Counted from the stretch's first letter, positions 53,448-63,150 are shown. The stretch: DNA of 64,000 nucleotides from Pseudorhodoferax sp. Leaf274 (GCF_001422445.1 NZ_LMNA01000027.1:248001-312000), one strand, 5' to 3'. Made by a program: numbers and translations. Notes: generated by a model not told the origin, from the sequence alone.

Positions 53448-56400
53448 CGGTGGCTCGCAAGAATGGTCAGGCGCTGGTCCATGTGCGTCACCCACTGCTG
53501 GCGGTGCATGGTCTGCAGCAGGTAAGTGTTGGCGCCGATTACGGGATTGAAGTCCACCAGAGTGATTTCGGTGTCCCGCACGTTGCTCTGGTCTTCTTCG
53601 AACAGCTTCTTGCCCATCCACCGCTTGATCTCTTGACCGGTTGTCTGGTTGAACAGACGGAACTCGGGTATCTGGGTAATTGCTGTTGTGGGGACTTCCA
53701 TGTGCGAGATGAAGGCGACGACACCGTTGCCACCGGATTTCAGGGTCACGGCCAGCGAGAGCATCGTGATCCAGTTGTCCGCGTTGTCGCCGCCGTAGTA
53801 GTTGCTGGAGCCGCTGCGCACCAGCGCAAGCGTCGTGGCCCCTTGCCCCGCGATGTTGAGCGTATTGACGGCGTTGATCGCATCCGCGGTGAAAGACCCA
53901 TTCAGAAGCATCGCACCCGAGTCGAGGTTGTACTCGAGCCGGTTGCCCACCCCGTCGTCGGCACCCATGTATATGCCGCTGGGACTGATCTGAACGCGCC
54001 GGCCGTTCTTCAGCATGTGGATGGACTTGTTGTCCAGATCCACGCTCATCATTCCGTCAGCCGACACCAGACGACCGTAAACCACGATACCCAGGTTGGG
54101 AACAATCGAAGACAGGCTGCCGACAGAGATTTTCTCGGCAGTGACGGCCAGCGCCTTGAGGTGCCGCGTCTCGATCTCCAGGCTTCGGATGTGGTACGCG
54201 TAGATCTGGTCCGCATCGAGCATCCGCGCCTTGAGCACGCCGTCAAGGAACATGTTTCCGGTGAAGCCGAAGCTGGCGACGCCGCCAATGGAACCGAACA
54301 CCACTGGGTACTTGATCTCGCCGCCGGCGCCTTCCATCGCCCAGGCGAAGCGGTCGGACAGCACGACGAAGTTGCTTTGCGTGCCGTCGTTGTTCTGGAT
54401 GAAGCCGCTGACCTTGCCGTCCACGGTCAAGCGCACGCCGTACTTGGCGAACAGCTGGCCATCCGCCTGGGCGCGCACGGAAGCCTCAGTGGTCACGCTG
54501 GCCGCAACCTGGCCCACTTGAGCCGCCAACGTCTCGCGCGCCAGCGCCTCGGCCGCATCGCCATTGGCACGCGCCGTGCGCTCGGTCTGGATCGCCGCCA
54601 GCGTGCCAGCGTCGGGGGCCCCGGTGATGTAGCTGGTGATTGGCTTGCGGCCGACCTCCACCTTTGCACGCGCAAAGCCAAGCACGCTGCCTGAGGCATT
54701 GATCCAGTCAACACTGAACCGGAGAAACGCAGCGCCCGCAGGGGCTTGCGCCTCGATAGCGGTGGCTTGACGCACGGCAGCAGTGAAGTTGGAGAAATCG
54801 GTCGGGCCATTCCAGGGCCCAACGACCCCTGAAATGTCTGCGTGCGCGGCGTTGTAGAACTGGATGCGCAAGCGCCATTGGCCGCCCGCCGCGTGCATCT
54901 GCACCTCCATCGCGGCGGCGTACCACAACCCCTGCCCAGCCTGCGCTTCAGAGGTGAAGAGAATGCCGCTGGCTGGATGCGTCACGCTCTGGGTAATGCG
55001 GCCGACCACGCTGTCGTAAGCAACAAACGAACTGACGTTCCCGCCCCACCCGTCCATGCCGTACTCGAAGCCGCCGTTGTAGAGCACATTGGCGCGCACG
55101 TAGCCTGTGCTCGACGCCGAGATGTTCTCGATTTGCTGGGCCAGCTGCTCGTCGCCCTCGGTGATGAGCTGCGTGACCGCCTCGATCGCGGTGCCGCGCG
55201 CAGCCGCCTCGGCCAGGATCTTTTGGTCCGTGTCTTGCCCCAGCTCGACCAGATCCTGCACGACTTCGTCCAAGCCCTCCTGCAGTTCCTGGATCGCCTC
55301 GGAGATATCGGGCAGCACGGTGACCAGAACGGTTCCCGGCGCCCCGCGGTTGCCGCCCAGATCGATCGCGGCCACCCAGTAGCGGTAGTTCCCAGCAGCG
55401 GACACGGTTTGGCTGAAGGACAGGGCATCGAGCGTGCTCAACAGCTGCGCGCCGGCATAGACGTCACCCAGGCGCACCTCGTAGCCACGCAGAGGCTGCG
55501 TGGCCGACACAGCGTCCCATGCCAGCTCGACAAGCGATTGCCACGCGAGCCCTGTCACCACAGGCTGGCCTGGCGGCACGATCGAGATGGAGGTGAACAC
55601 TGGCGCGGACGTGTCCCCGGCAGAGTTGACGTGCACCGCGTAGAACATCAGCTGGCCGGCCTGCAACCATCCGAGGTTGCAGGTGTTGGCCTTGCCCTCG
55701 AAGACGGGCGATGCGGTCTCCCACGAACCGCCGGCCAGGCCCAAGCGGATCCGCGTTGCCGCATAGTCGATGGAGTCGATGTCTTGCGGCGTGTTCCAGC
55801 GCAGCACCACACCGTTGGTTTCCACGGCGGCGGTCAGGCCCAGTACGCCACCGACCAGCACGCTCGGGTCGGTGAAGATCACCGACGCGACGGTGCCCAT
55901 GCGTCCCAGACCGTCGAAGGGGCGGACCTCGACGGACCACGTCTGGTCGGAAGGCACGCGCCAGGCCAACCGGGTGCCGTACACGTTGCTGTCAATCAGC
56001 ACCAGGGGCTGGCCAGCAGGCGCGGCCCACACCTGGGCATGGTCGTAGTTGCCGGTCACATCCCAGGTTGCCGACAGCTCATGCTCCCAGCCGGCTCCTA
56101 CCTTCACGCGGGACCGAGTGATCTGCAGGTTGCTCGCGACAGGCAGGTTGGCGGTCAAGGACGAGCCGTTCGGCGCCGGAACGTAGTTCCCATTCAGCAC
56201 ATAGTCCCAGAACTCGGGGCCCTCGGGCACGCAGGAAATGCGCGCACCCTTCAGGTCGGCCTCGGGCTCCATGCTCACCACTCGAACGCGGTAGCCGGGC
56301 GTTGGCTTGAAGTCGTAGCACCACAGCGTGTCGTGCGCTGGATCGTCTTCCGTCGCGCCGGGCAGCGGGAGGCCTGAAGGCCACGGGTCGGCCAGGGTCA

Positions 56401-58525
56401 CCTGGTCCCCGGCGATGGACAGCGCCTCGACCTGGAACACCCGGTAGTCGCGGTAGCCCGGAAGCCGCAAGCCGATGAAGGCCTGTGCCAGGGGCGGCAC
56501 TGCCTCATCCAACTGCAGGACCACCTTGCCGGCCACCCGCTGCGCCGAGACGAGCCGCCCGCCGAATCCCCACTGCGTGAGGTCGTGGCTGATGGACAGC
56601 AACGACAGGCGCCGGTAGTCCAGGTGCTCGATGTCTGCCGTGTAGCCGATCGTCTTGAACTGGTACAGGCTCTGGGCGAGGTGGTAGCGCGCCATGATGG
56701 CGGCGTGGGCCTCGCTGGTGACGCCCTCACCCGTGATGCGGGCCGGGTTGAGCATCGTGGTCACGCCGGGCGCGGACACGCGCAGCGTCTGCGTCTCCCA
56801 GTTCCGCTCGCGGTCCAGGTACTGGTACTCGATGCCGTCGGCGGCGTTGCTCAGGCTGTAGGAGACCTCGAACGACGCCTTCAGCATGTTGGCCATGTTG
56901 ACCACGCCCGACAGCGGCTGGCCGCTGGAGACGAAGACCGCCGTCGGCCGGCTGCCATCCGTCCAGCTGAACTCGCCCATGCCGGCCAGCGCCACCTCCT
57001 GGCAGAACTGGCCGAGCGACACGGCATCGGTCACCCACTTGTCGTAGGTGTAGCCGTTCGCCGTGCAGTGGAGCATGAAGGCCTTCAGGCCCTCGATGTC
57101 GATCTGTTCGTCCGGCAGACCGAAGCCGAACTGCAGCTCGCCATTGGCGTACACACCGCGCATGGTCTGCAGCAGGATGGCGCCGGGGTTGGACAGCCCG
57201 TTGTCCCGCGCTGTGGCCGTGACCCAGGCCGACCCGTTCCAGATGGGCATCGGACGGGCGCGGTAGGTGGCGCGCACGGTGTCCAGGCTGCCGGACAGCT
57301 GGCCCGACGCGCGGATCTTGATGCCGATGCGCCCCCAGCCGCTGTAGTCGGTTTGGTCCGGCTGGATGCTTTTGAGGACGTTCCAGCCGATCTTGCACTG
57401 GTCCTTGCCCTCGCCCTCGTCCCAGGTCGGCGGGCCCAGGCGCACGCGAACGTCGTACTGGCCCTGCGCGACCTGCAGCGTGAACGTGCGGCGCAGCACG
57501 TCGGCCGTGCTGTTGGTCAGCGTGGGCGAAGATGCCGGCACCCAGTTGTCCGAGCCCACGGGGCGTGTCTCGATGAACAGCTGCACGCTGTTGGGCAGCG
57601 TGTTGCCCTTGACGCCCACGTCGTACAGCTGGCCCTCGAAGTCCAGCTGCAGCGCCACCACGTCGGGCGAGCTGGTGCGCACGACCCAAGGCCCGTTCTT
57701 CTCCAACTCGGCGCCCGAGATCGTATCGGCGTTGCTGTACAGCGGAATGTCCTGGCTGGCCATGCCCGGAAAGCCGCTGTAGAACAGGCTGACGTCCGAG
57801 TAGCCGCTGAACGGCGTGTCGCCCACGGCGAGGTCGGCCGCGCTGTGCACGTTGATGCCGCCCAGCAGGATCAGGCTCAGGTACTGGTCGTCGCCCTCGA
57901 ACCAGGTGTAAGCCGCGCTGGCCACGTCAGGCGTGACGCGCATCTCGCCCCAGAGCGTCGGGATCGGCTGATTGGGGCGCGCGCTGTTGCGCTGGCCGCT
58001 CAGGCTGTAGACGGCACGCGCCGCCTCGGCCGATTGAGCCTTTGGAACCTTTGGGGCGAGCACTTTGTTGATCAGCACCGACCCGGCCACAAACGCACCG
58101 ACCCCCACCATGGTGACACTCAGGCCTGTCGTCGCCGCAATTGCCGTGGCCGTCGTGCCCCAGGCGGCCAAGCCGGCACCCAGCGTGAAGTAGGACAGCA
58201 CAGCCAGCGCGACGATGGCAACAACCTGCTTCCCGCCCGTCGCGCGGCAGGCTATCAACATCCCGTGCTTTGGGAAGGTGGTGCGCCACATGGCCTGCGG
58301 CACGGCGGCGCCCGCGATGCTCACCGACCAGGCGCCGGACTGGATGCCTGGCACGTGGCGCTCCAGGAAGGCCGCCAGCGACTCACCAGGCCGCAGATCC
58401 GCCGGGACGTTACGCTGGCCTTCCAGCGTCGCAAAGTTCGGCGTGACGACCAGCCGACCGCCGGCGTCGATCAGTTCGGCAGGCACGCCGTTGACTGCGG
58501 CAAGCTCAGCGCGGTTCACTTCCAT
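53444..58525 (-). CDS. J-like central tail fibre/host specificity protein with I-like N-terminus
   Basis: 1693 residues. Residues 1-95 and a hydrophobic region with two or three helices (about 98-158, VVAIVALAVLSYFTLGAG) resemble the lambda I protein. The J-type hub domains follow (NSARPNQPIPTLWGEMRVTP near 185, on to about 900). Then come fibronectin-III-like repeats (about 980-1060), a coiled coil (about 1065-1138), a sandwich domain resembling a carbohydrate-binding module (NVLYNGGFEYGMDGWGG, about 1142-1290), and a DUF1983-type segment ending in a unique tip. It forms the tail tip and determines receptor choice. It overlaps the K-like gene by 10 bp. Confidence 0.85.
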   Translation of the reverse strand: MEVNRAELAAVNGVPAELIDAGGRLVVTPNFATLEGQRNVPADLRPGESLAAFLERHVPGIQSGAWSVSIAGAAVPQAMWRTTFPKHGMLIACRATGGKQVVAIVALAVLSYFTLGAGLAAWGTTATAIAATTGLSVTMVGVGAFVAGSVLINKVLAPKVPKAQSAEAARAVYSLSGQRNSARPNQPIPTLWGEMRVTPDVASAAYTWFEGDDQYLSLILLGGINVHSAADLAVGDTPFSGYSDVSLFYSGFPGMASQDIPLYSNADTISGAELEKNGPWVVRTSSPDVVALQLDFEGQLYDVGVKGNTLPNSVQLFIETRPVGSDNWVPASSPTLTNSTADVLRRTFTLQVAQGQYDVRVRLGPPTWDEGEGKDQCKIGWNVLKSIQPDQTDYSGWGRIGIKIRASGQLSGSLDTVRATYRARPMPIWNGSAWVTATARDNGLSNPGAILLQTMRGVYANGELQFGFGLPDEQIDIEGLKAFMLHCTANGYTYDKWVTDAVSLGQFCQEVALAGMGEFSWTDGSRPTAVFVSSGQPLSGVVNMANMLKASFEVSYSLSNAADGIEYQYLDRERNWETQTLRVSAPGVTTMLNPARITGEGVTSEAHAAIMARYHLAQSLYQFKTIGYTADIEHLDYRRLSLLSISHDLTQWGFGGRLVSAQRVAGKVVLQLDEAVPPLAQAFIGLRLPGYRDYRVFQVEALSIAGDQVTLADPWPSGLPLPGATEDDPAHDTLWCYDFKPTPGYRVRVVSMEPEADLKGARISCVPEGPEFWDYVLNGNYVPAPNGSSLTANLPVASNLQITRSRVKVGAGWEHELSATWDVTGNYDHAQVWAAPAGQPLVLIDSNVYGTRLAWRVPSDQTWSVEVRPFDGLGRMGTVASVIFTDPSVLVGGVLGLTAAVETNGVVLRWNTPQDIDSIDYAATRIRLGLAGGSWETASPVFEGKANTCNLGWLQAGQLMFYAVHVNSAGDTSAPVFTSISIVPPGQPVVTGLAWQSLVELAWDAVSATQPLRGYEVRLGDVYAGAQLLSTLDALSFSQTVSAAGNYRYWVAAIDLGGNRGAPGTVLVTVLPDISEAIQELQEGLDEVVQDLVELGQDTDQKILAEAAARGTAIEAVTQLITEGDEQLAQQIENISASSTGYVRANVLYNGGFEYGMDGWGGNVSSFVAYDSVVGRITQSVTHPASGILFTSEAQAGQGLWYAAAMEVQMHAAGGQWRLRIQFYNAAHADISGVVGPWNGPTDFSNFTAAVRQATAIEAQAPAGAAFLRFSVDWINASGSVLGFARAKVEVGRKPITSYITGAPDAGTLAAIQTERTARANGDAAEALARETLAAQVGQVAASVTTEASVRAQADGQLFAKYGVRLTVDGKVSGFIQNNDGTQSNFVVLSDRFAWAMEGAGGEIKYPVVFGSIGGVASFGFTGNMFLDGVLKARMLDADQIYAYHIRSLEIETRHLKALAVTAEKISVGSLSSIVPNLGIVVYGRLVSADGMMSVDLDNKSIHMLKNGRRVQISPSGIYMGADDGVGNRLEYNLDSGAMLLNGSFTADAINAVNTLNIAGQGATTLALVRSGSSNYYGGDNADNWITMLSLAVTLKSGGNGVVAFISHMEVPTTAITQIPEFRLFNQTTGQEIKRWMGKKLFEEDQSNVRDTEITLVDFNPVIGANTYLLQTMHRQQWVTHMDQRLTILASHR

Positions 58526-58911
58526 CGGTAGTACCCCATGACCGTCAGGCCCATGGCCGGCAGGTCTTTGATCTTGTGCAGCGAGCTGCCGCCCTGCATC
58601 CATGCCGCGGCGTGCAGGACACAGGGCGCGTAGCCCGTAAAAAAGTAGGTTCCGACGTGGCCAGCCATCGTCTTGCCGCCCTCGCGCATGAGCACCACGT
58701 CGCCATCCACCGGCTCGGCCACCGGCAAGGCCAACTCGGCACAGTAGGCCGCCAGCGCGGCGTCCTGCGCGGCGCTGTCCAGAGGCCGCGGGCGCTTGCC
58801 GGCGAACACCACCTCGCGGCCAAACAACTCGCGCTGCACCAGCATCACGAGGTCGGCGCAGTCCATCCGCCGAGGGCAATACGGGATGCCAAGGAACCGA
58901 TCGGTGTGCAC
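58516..58911 (-). CDS. NlpC/P60 tail-tip assembly protein (lambda K-like)
   Basis: 131 residues with NlpC/P60 order: catalytic Cys18 in RRMDCADLV, His in AGHVGTYFF near residue 84 and a third polar residue in LHAAAW. In lambda-like phages K is a tail-tip protein with a peptidase domain that helps cell-wall passage. Position between L/M-like and J-like genes agrees. Lambda K also has an N-terminal JAB domain, which is missing here. Confidence 0.85.
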   Translation of the reverse strand: MHTDRFLGIPYCPRRMDCADLVMLVQRELFGREVVFAGKRPRPLDSAAQDAALAAYCAELALPVAEPVDGDVVLMREGGKTMAGHVGTYFFTGYAPCVLHAAAWMQGGSSLHKIKDLPAMGLTVMGYYRWK

Positions 58912-58912
58912 G

Positions 58913-59374
58913 CTAGAAGATGCCCGGCAAGGTAAAAGGGTTGGCGATCTGCTTGCAGGCAGCTTGGTCCATCAGGTCCTGAACACTCGCGGTTGCACTC
59001 GCGGTGGTGCCGGTGATGACAACCCCAGTGATCGGCATCCAGAACACGTGCTCGTGCACGTCGGGCGTGTCGCGCGCGGCGATGATCAGCCTCGCCATGG
59101 TGGTGCTTCCCGGCAGACGCCGCTCAAGCTCGGTGCTGATGTCTCGCCCGACGTTGTCCATCACCAGCTGCATGCGCGGAGACTGCCCGCTCACGTCGTC
59201 GGGCAGTGTGAAACCGAACGGCAAGGCGATGTAAGTGATCCCCTTGCTGGTGAAGTCCTGCACGTCGTTGCAGATATGCATAGGGCCTGTGAAGCCGGGG
59301 TTCGTCACTTCCAGTAGCTCGACGTGGCCGACCGTGTTGGTCAGGCGCTGGTTGCGCTCGCGGAACTGGGTCAT
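58913..59374 (-). CDS. DUF1833-type minor tail protein (lambda L position)
   Basis: 153 residues, all beta, starting MTQFRERNQRLTNTVGHVE. ITYIALPFGFTLPDDVSG and MARLIIAARDTPDVHEHVF are typical of the DUF1833 family found between tape measure and J. It is likely part of the tail tip. Its ATG overlaps the stop of the M-like gene, and the K-like gene starts 2 bp after its own stop. Confidence 0.75.
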   Translation of the reverse strand: MTQFRERNQRLTNTVGHVELLEVTNPGFTGPMHICNDVQDFTSKGITYIALPFGFTLPDDVSGQSPRMQLVMDNVGRDISTELERRLPGSTTMARLIIAARDTPDVHEHVFWMPITGVVITGTTASATASVQDLMDQAACKQIANPFTLPGIF

Positions 59375-59727
59375 CGCAGGTACTGCAGGGTGACGTCGCG
59401 CTTGGCCAGCGCGTAGCCAGACGTGACGGGCACCAGCTTGCCGATGTCGCCGCCCTTGAAGCGCACGCTCAGCAACTGCCCAGTACGCGGGTTGGGCCAG
59501 TCGAAGAACCCGATGCGTTTGATGGTCTGGAAGTACCAGGTCTCGAAGCTGATCGTGTCCTGCTGGGCGTAGAACATCAGGGTCGCCGGGATCTCCACGA
59601 TCACCCGGCTCTGCCCGACGCGCATCTTGGACATGCCCCGCTCCATCTCAGAGACCACAACGCCGGGATCAAACTCTTCGCCGGCACCCTCCAAAAGGAT
59701 GCAGACGTAACTTGGAAGTGCAGCCAT
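59371..59727 (-). CDS. Minor tail protein (lambda M position)
   Basis: 118 residues, beta-rich, beginning MAALPSYVCILLEGAGEEFD. Placed directly after the tape measure gene, whose TGA shares one base with this ATG. Lambda M lies at the same place and has similar length. Assigned by position; motifs alone are not decisive. Confidence 0.7.
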   Translation of the reverse strand: MAALPSYVCILLEGAGEEFDPGVVVSEMERGMSKMRVGQSRVIVEIPATLMFYAQQDTISFETWYFQTIKRIGFFDWPNPRTGQLLSVRFKGGDIGKLVPVTSGYALAKRDVTLQYLR

Positions 59728-62417
59728 CACATACCTCGCCTGCTGCGCGCCTGCATCGCCTGACCGACCGGGCCGTAGTTGCCTGCGATCTGGCCGGCTA
59801 CAGCGATTGCAGCCTGGTTGACGAACACATCGACGATCTCTTGACCACCGCTCCCGCGCCTCGTCTTCTGCTCCACAGTCGATCCAGCCGGCACGTGGAC
59901 ATTCACCACCGTGCTCGGGCCGTTGGCCGCGGGGGAAAACGGCACGCTGCTCGAGCCGCCCACGCCGCCGCTGGCGTGGCTGCGCCCGCTGCGGATGGTG
60001 GACACCAGCTGCGCGAAGCCCGCCGGGCCGCCGATCTTGGCCATGTCGCCCTGGTTCAGGACGCCCTCGCCTCGGTGCACGATGCCCGCTGGCTGGTACT
60101 TGCCGCCGGCGCCGGTGTAGCCGCCGTCCACGAATCCAAAGAGGCTCATGAACCCGGTCACCAGGGAGCCCCAGCCGCCGCCGGCGGCGCCACCGCTCGA
60201 GCCCTTGGCCCCGAACAGCGAGTTCACCATCTGCTGCCCGAGCTGCTTGCTGATGAGGTTGTTGAACTCGTTCAACACGGACTTGCCGAAGTCCTTCACC
60301 GCATCCTTGGCGGTCTTGGAGCGGTCTGCGATGTCGGAGAACAGGTTGGAGAACGAGCCCTCGAAGGTGGAGCGAAGCTTGTCGCCGAGCGGGTCGATGG
60401 ACGCATTGAGCTCCTCCATCTGCAGCTTGAGACGGTTGAAGGCCTGCTGTTGCTCAGGGGTGAGTACGGCGACGGCCTGCAGCTGCACGAACTTGTCGAT
60501 CTCCTGCTGCAGCAGCCCGATCCGCTCGCGCCGCGCGGCGCCTGTGCGCTGCAGGGCCTCCATCTCGCTGATGGTGCCGGCCTCGCGGTCGAGCGCGATG
60601 CGCTTCTCGGCGTCGCCCAGGTCGCCTTGGATCAGCGAGAAGCGCTGCGTCAGCTCGTTGAGCTGCGCCTGCGCCACGGTCGACTCCTTCAGCTTCGCCA
60701 GCGTGTCGAGGCCCTGCTGGTTGCCGTTGGCCTGAAACAGCTTCTTCAAGCCCTCGTTCGCCTTGTCGAAGTTCAGCGCGGCCGCCTCGGCGGTCTGGCC
60801 GCGCAGCTCCATCAGCCGCACGTTCACATCCTGCAGCGAGTCGGCCAGTTCCTTGGCGGCCTGCTGCTGCTTCACGTCCAGCTCGATGGCGGCCAGGCCG
60901 GCGTCCTGCTGCACCTTGGCGCGCTTGGCGACCAGTTCGGCGATCTTGCCCTCGGCGTCGGCGCGGTCGGTCTTCTTTTCGGCTGCGTTGCGGTACTTCT
61001 CCAGTGCGGCGATCTGCGCGTCGTAGGCCTTCACCTGGCCCGCGGTTGCCTCCTCCAGGATGGCGCGCTGGGCGTCGTAGAAGCCCTGGACCGACACCAG
61101 CCCCTGGCCGTTGTACAGGTCCAGCATGCGGTTGCGGTCGGCCATGATGCCGGTCTGCTCCTGCACCAGGCGGTCGAACTCCTTGAGTTGGTTGGCCAGC
61201 AGCGCCTTGGTCGGATCGTCGCTGCCGTCACCCTTAGTCGGAATGCGCGGGGGCTTTGGCCGATCCTTGACGGGGCCGGCGCTCGCGGCTGGCCTGTTGG
61301 CATCAGCGACCAGGCCGGCGCGCATCTTGCGAAGCTGCTCAAGCTTCGCCGTTGTCTCCTCGACGTACTTGCCGTATTCCCTGAAGCCCTCCGCGCGGGG
61401 GTCTGTCGTCTTGAGCGCCCGCTGCGCTGTGACCAACCCGGTCTCCAGCGACGCGATCTGCTCGTTCAGCCGCTCGATGGGATCGGCCGAGCCGTGCGCC
61501 ATACTGCCCAGCGCCTCGCCCACGAACCGGCTGAAGTTGATCACGTGCGTGGTCGCCGACGCGAGGAAGGAGATGACCGACGCCAGGCCGGCCGTGAGCG
61601 CGGCGAAGGCCTGTTTCGTCTCCGACGAGTTCATCTGCTTCGTCAGATCCTGGATGGACTCGGTTGCTCCCTGCAGGCTGCCGTCATCGCCGGTCATGAG
61701 GCTGTTCAGGCTGTGCTGCAGCTCGGAGATCGCGCCGCCGAAGGTGTTGCGCGCGGCCTCGGCGGCCCCGCCATACGAGGACTTCAGCTCTGCAAGGACG
61801 ATGGCCTGCGCCTCTGCCGTCCTCCCCGTTTCCTGGAGTCTCTGCGCTAGCTTTACCTGCTGTTCCGTGAAACTGAAGCCCTGCTTCTTCAGCGCGCTCA
61901 TGCCTTCCGAAGGCACGTTGAGCGCCTTGCCGACCGTCTCAGCGGCCTGCTCTACCGTCATACCCATTCGCGCGGCCATGTCGACAGCCGCCTGCAGCGC
62001 TTCGGGGAACTCGTTCCCCACGACGTTGGTGTAGGCGAGTAGGCGCGTCTGTGCGCGGTTGATGTCGCCGTCGCTGAACACGCCGGCCATGGCCGAAGCC
62101 ATCTCGTTGAGCTCTTCGGCGGAGTAGCCGGCCGCCTCCTTCGTGCTCTTGAGCACGGCGACCAGCTGGGCCTGCTCGGCCTGGGCATCCTTCGATTCCT
62201 GGATGAACTTGCCGAAGGTCGATCCGATCGTGATGCCGGCGAAGCCCGCCGCGATCGCGGTGCCCAGCGTCGACCACTCCTTCTCGATCTCCTTCTTGCG
62301 CTTTGACAGCTCGCGCGCGGTGCGCCCGGCCTGCCGCTCGGCCTGCGTTGCGCCCTGCGTGAAGCCGCCGATCTTCATAATTAAGTCGAGCGTGAGGGTG
62401 CCAAGGCTCCTGCTCAT
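59727..62417 (-). CDS. Tail length tape measure protein
   Basis: 896 residues, mainly helical with many Gln/Ala heptads, and a hydrophobic segment (LASVISFLASATTHVINFSR, near 280). The N-terminal MSRSLGTLTLDLIMKIGGFT and the mid-region DMAARMGMTVEQAAETVG are typical of lambda H-type and TMP_3 proteins. The C-terminus holds a Gly-rich segment (FGAKGSSGGAAGGGWG). Length sets tail length, here predicted to be about that of lambda's 853-residue H protein. It follows the frameshifted chaperone genes. Confidence 0.88.
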   Translation of the reverse strand: MSRSLGTLTLDLIMKIGGFTQGATQAERQAGRTARELSKRKKEIEKEWSTLGTAIAAGFAGITIGSTFGKFIQESKDAQAEQAQLVAVLKSTKEAAGYSAEELNEMASAMAGVFSDGDINRAQTRLLAYTNVVGNEFPEALQAAVDMAARMGMTVEQAAETVGKALNVPSEGMSALKKQGFSFTEQQVKLAQRLQETGRTAEAQAIVLAELKSSYGGAAEAARNTFGGAISELQHSLNSLMTGDDGSLQGATESIQDLTKQMNSSETKQAFAALTAGLASVISFLASATTHVINFSRFVGEALGSMAHGSADPIERLNEQIASLETGLVTAQRALKTTDPRAEGFREYGKYVEETTAKLEQLRKMRAGLVADANRPAASAGPVKDRPKPPRIPTKGDGSDDPTKALLANQLKEFDRLVQEQTGIMADRNRMLDLYNGQGLVSVQGFYDAQRAILEEATAGQVKAYDAQIAALEKYRNAAEKKTDRADAEGKIAELVAKRAKVQQDAGLAAIELDVKQQQAAKELADSLQDVNVRLMELRGQTAEAAALNFDKANEGLKKLFQANGNQQGLDTLAKLKESTVAQAQLNELTQRFSLIQGDLGDAEKRIALDREAGTISEMEALQRTGAARRERIGLLQQEIDKFVQLQAVAVLTPEQQQAFNRLKLQMEELNASIDPLGDKLRSTFEGSFSNLFSDIADRSKTAKDAVKDFGKSVLNEFNNLISKQLGQQMVNSLFGAKGSSGGAAGGGWGSLVTGFMSLFGFVDGGYTGAGGKYQPAGIVHRGEGVLNQGDMAKIGGPAGFAQLVSTIRSGRSHASGGVGGSSSVPFSPAANGPSTVVNVHVPAGSTVEQKTRRGSGGQEIVDVFVNQAAIAVAGQIAGNYGPVGQAMQARSRRGM

Positions 62418-62439
62418 CTGGCCCCTCCATCAGCGTTCA

Positions 62440-62781
62440 TCATCTGCGTACCTCCACCGGCGCACCGAACATGCGCGCGATCATTTCCAGGGATGCTGCG
62501 GACGCCTCAGCTGGCTTTTCTTGCGGCGGCTCGTCGTAGTACCGCAGGAACTTGTCCAGCGGCTCCTTGCCGCCGTGGCTGGCATGGCGCACCCAATCAG
62601 ACCGACCGAAAAGGAACTCCAGCCGATGGCCAAGGTTGAGGGTGCCAAAGCGGGCCCGGTACTCGGCCCACACCATCACCTCTTCGGCGCTCAGGCGCTC
62701 ACGGGCTTCTGCGAGGGTTCGGCCGCCGATTCCGTTGAGGACGAGTTCGCAGAGGAGCTCTTCCGCGGCCGAGAGTTTTTT
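62440..62781 (-). CDS. GT extension of the tail assembly chaperone, made by -1 frameshift
   Basis: After the slip site at 62775-62781 the -1 frame reads without a stop for about 114 codons (KLSAAEELLCELVLNGIGG to MFGAPVEVRR), ending 22 bp before the tape measure start. Its beginning is internal to the G-like gene. A start at the in-frame ATG 62676 is possible but has no ribosome-binding site. The G-GT fusion is the form that guides tube polymerisation on the tape measure. Confidence 0.82.
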   Translation of the reverse strand, partial: KKLSAAEELLCELVLNGIGGRTLAEARERLSAEEVMVWAEYRARFGTLNLGHRLEFLFGRSDWVRHASHGGKEPLDKFLRYYDEPPQEKPAEASAASLEMIARMFGAPVEVRR

Positions 62782-63107
62782 GCTTCACCTGCCATGGCTT
62801 GGTTGATGGCCGTGAGCAGCTTGAAGCCCAGCTGCGAGTTCAGCGCGCGCGCGTTGTCGGTGCCCAGCGGCACCAGCTTGCCGGCCTCCTCGACCAGGAT
62901 CATCTGGCCGATGGCGGCTGCGCGCTTGTCGGGCGAGTCCTCCAGCTGCAGGTCCATCGCCATGCCGAAGGCCATTGGCTTGACGTGCACGTCAATGGAG
63001 TAGTCCTCGCCGTCGTCGCCCCGCCAGTCGATGGTCTTCATGACCGGCGCGAGGTCGCGGATCGCTCCGGCCGACTTCATGCCGGCCAGGCCTCTGAGTT
63101 TTTTCAT
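62691..63107 (-). CDS. Tail assembly chaperone (lambda G-like)
   Basis: 138 residues. MKKLRGLAGMKSAGAIRD at the start and a C-terminus rich in Ser, Lys and Ala. It lies between the tail-protein gene and the tape measure. The A-AAA-AAC motif at codons for Lys-Asn near residue 110 allows a -1 shift to the GT frame; without the shift the chain ends at 62691. The Shine-Dalgarno (GAAAGG) belongs to the cassette duplicated at 52.78 kb. Confidence 0.82.
   Translation of the reverse strand: MKKLRGLAGMKSAGAIRDLAPVMKTIDWRGDDGEDYSIDVHVKPMAFGMAMDLQLEDSPDKRAAAIGQMILVEEAGKLVPLGTDNARALNSQLGFKLLTAINQAMAGEAKNSRPRKSSSANSSSTESAAEPSQKPVSA
62775..62781 (-). promoter_or_regulatory. A-AAA-AAC slippery heptamer for -1 frameshifting
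   Basis: Read leftward, GCA AAA AAC in the zero frame gives X-XXY-YYZ register exactly. The zero-frame stop is 80 bp later, and the -1 frame is open to 62440. It is followed by a GC-rich segment that may pair as a stimulator. Confidence 0.8.
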
Positions 63108-63127
63108 GGGAGCCTTTCAGAAACGAA

Positions 63128-63150
63128 AAAGCCGCCTCGGTGGGCGGCTT
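63128..63150 (-). terminator. Terminator hairpin, copy B, between the GH26-domain gene and the chaperone genes
   Basis: Leftward: AAGCCGCC, 6-base loop, GGCGGCTTTTTC. It lies 32 bp past the stop at 63182 and 21 bp before the G-like start. Partial termination here would make more of the upstream tail protein than of chaperone, as needed for a major tube protein. Identical core to copy A. Confidence 0.78.

Noticed and set aside
62440-62679. Independent 79-residue gene before the tape measure
   Set aside because: No ribosome-binding site, and the frame continues upstream into the G-like gene up to the slip site, so it is better explained as the GT extension.
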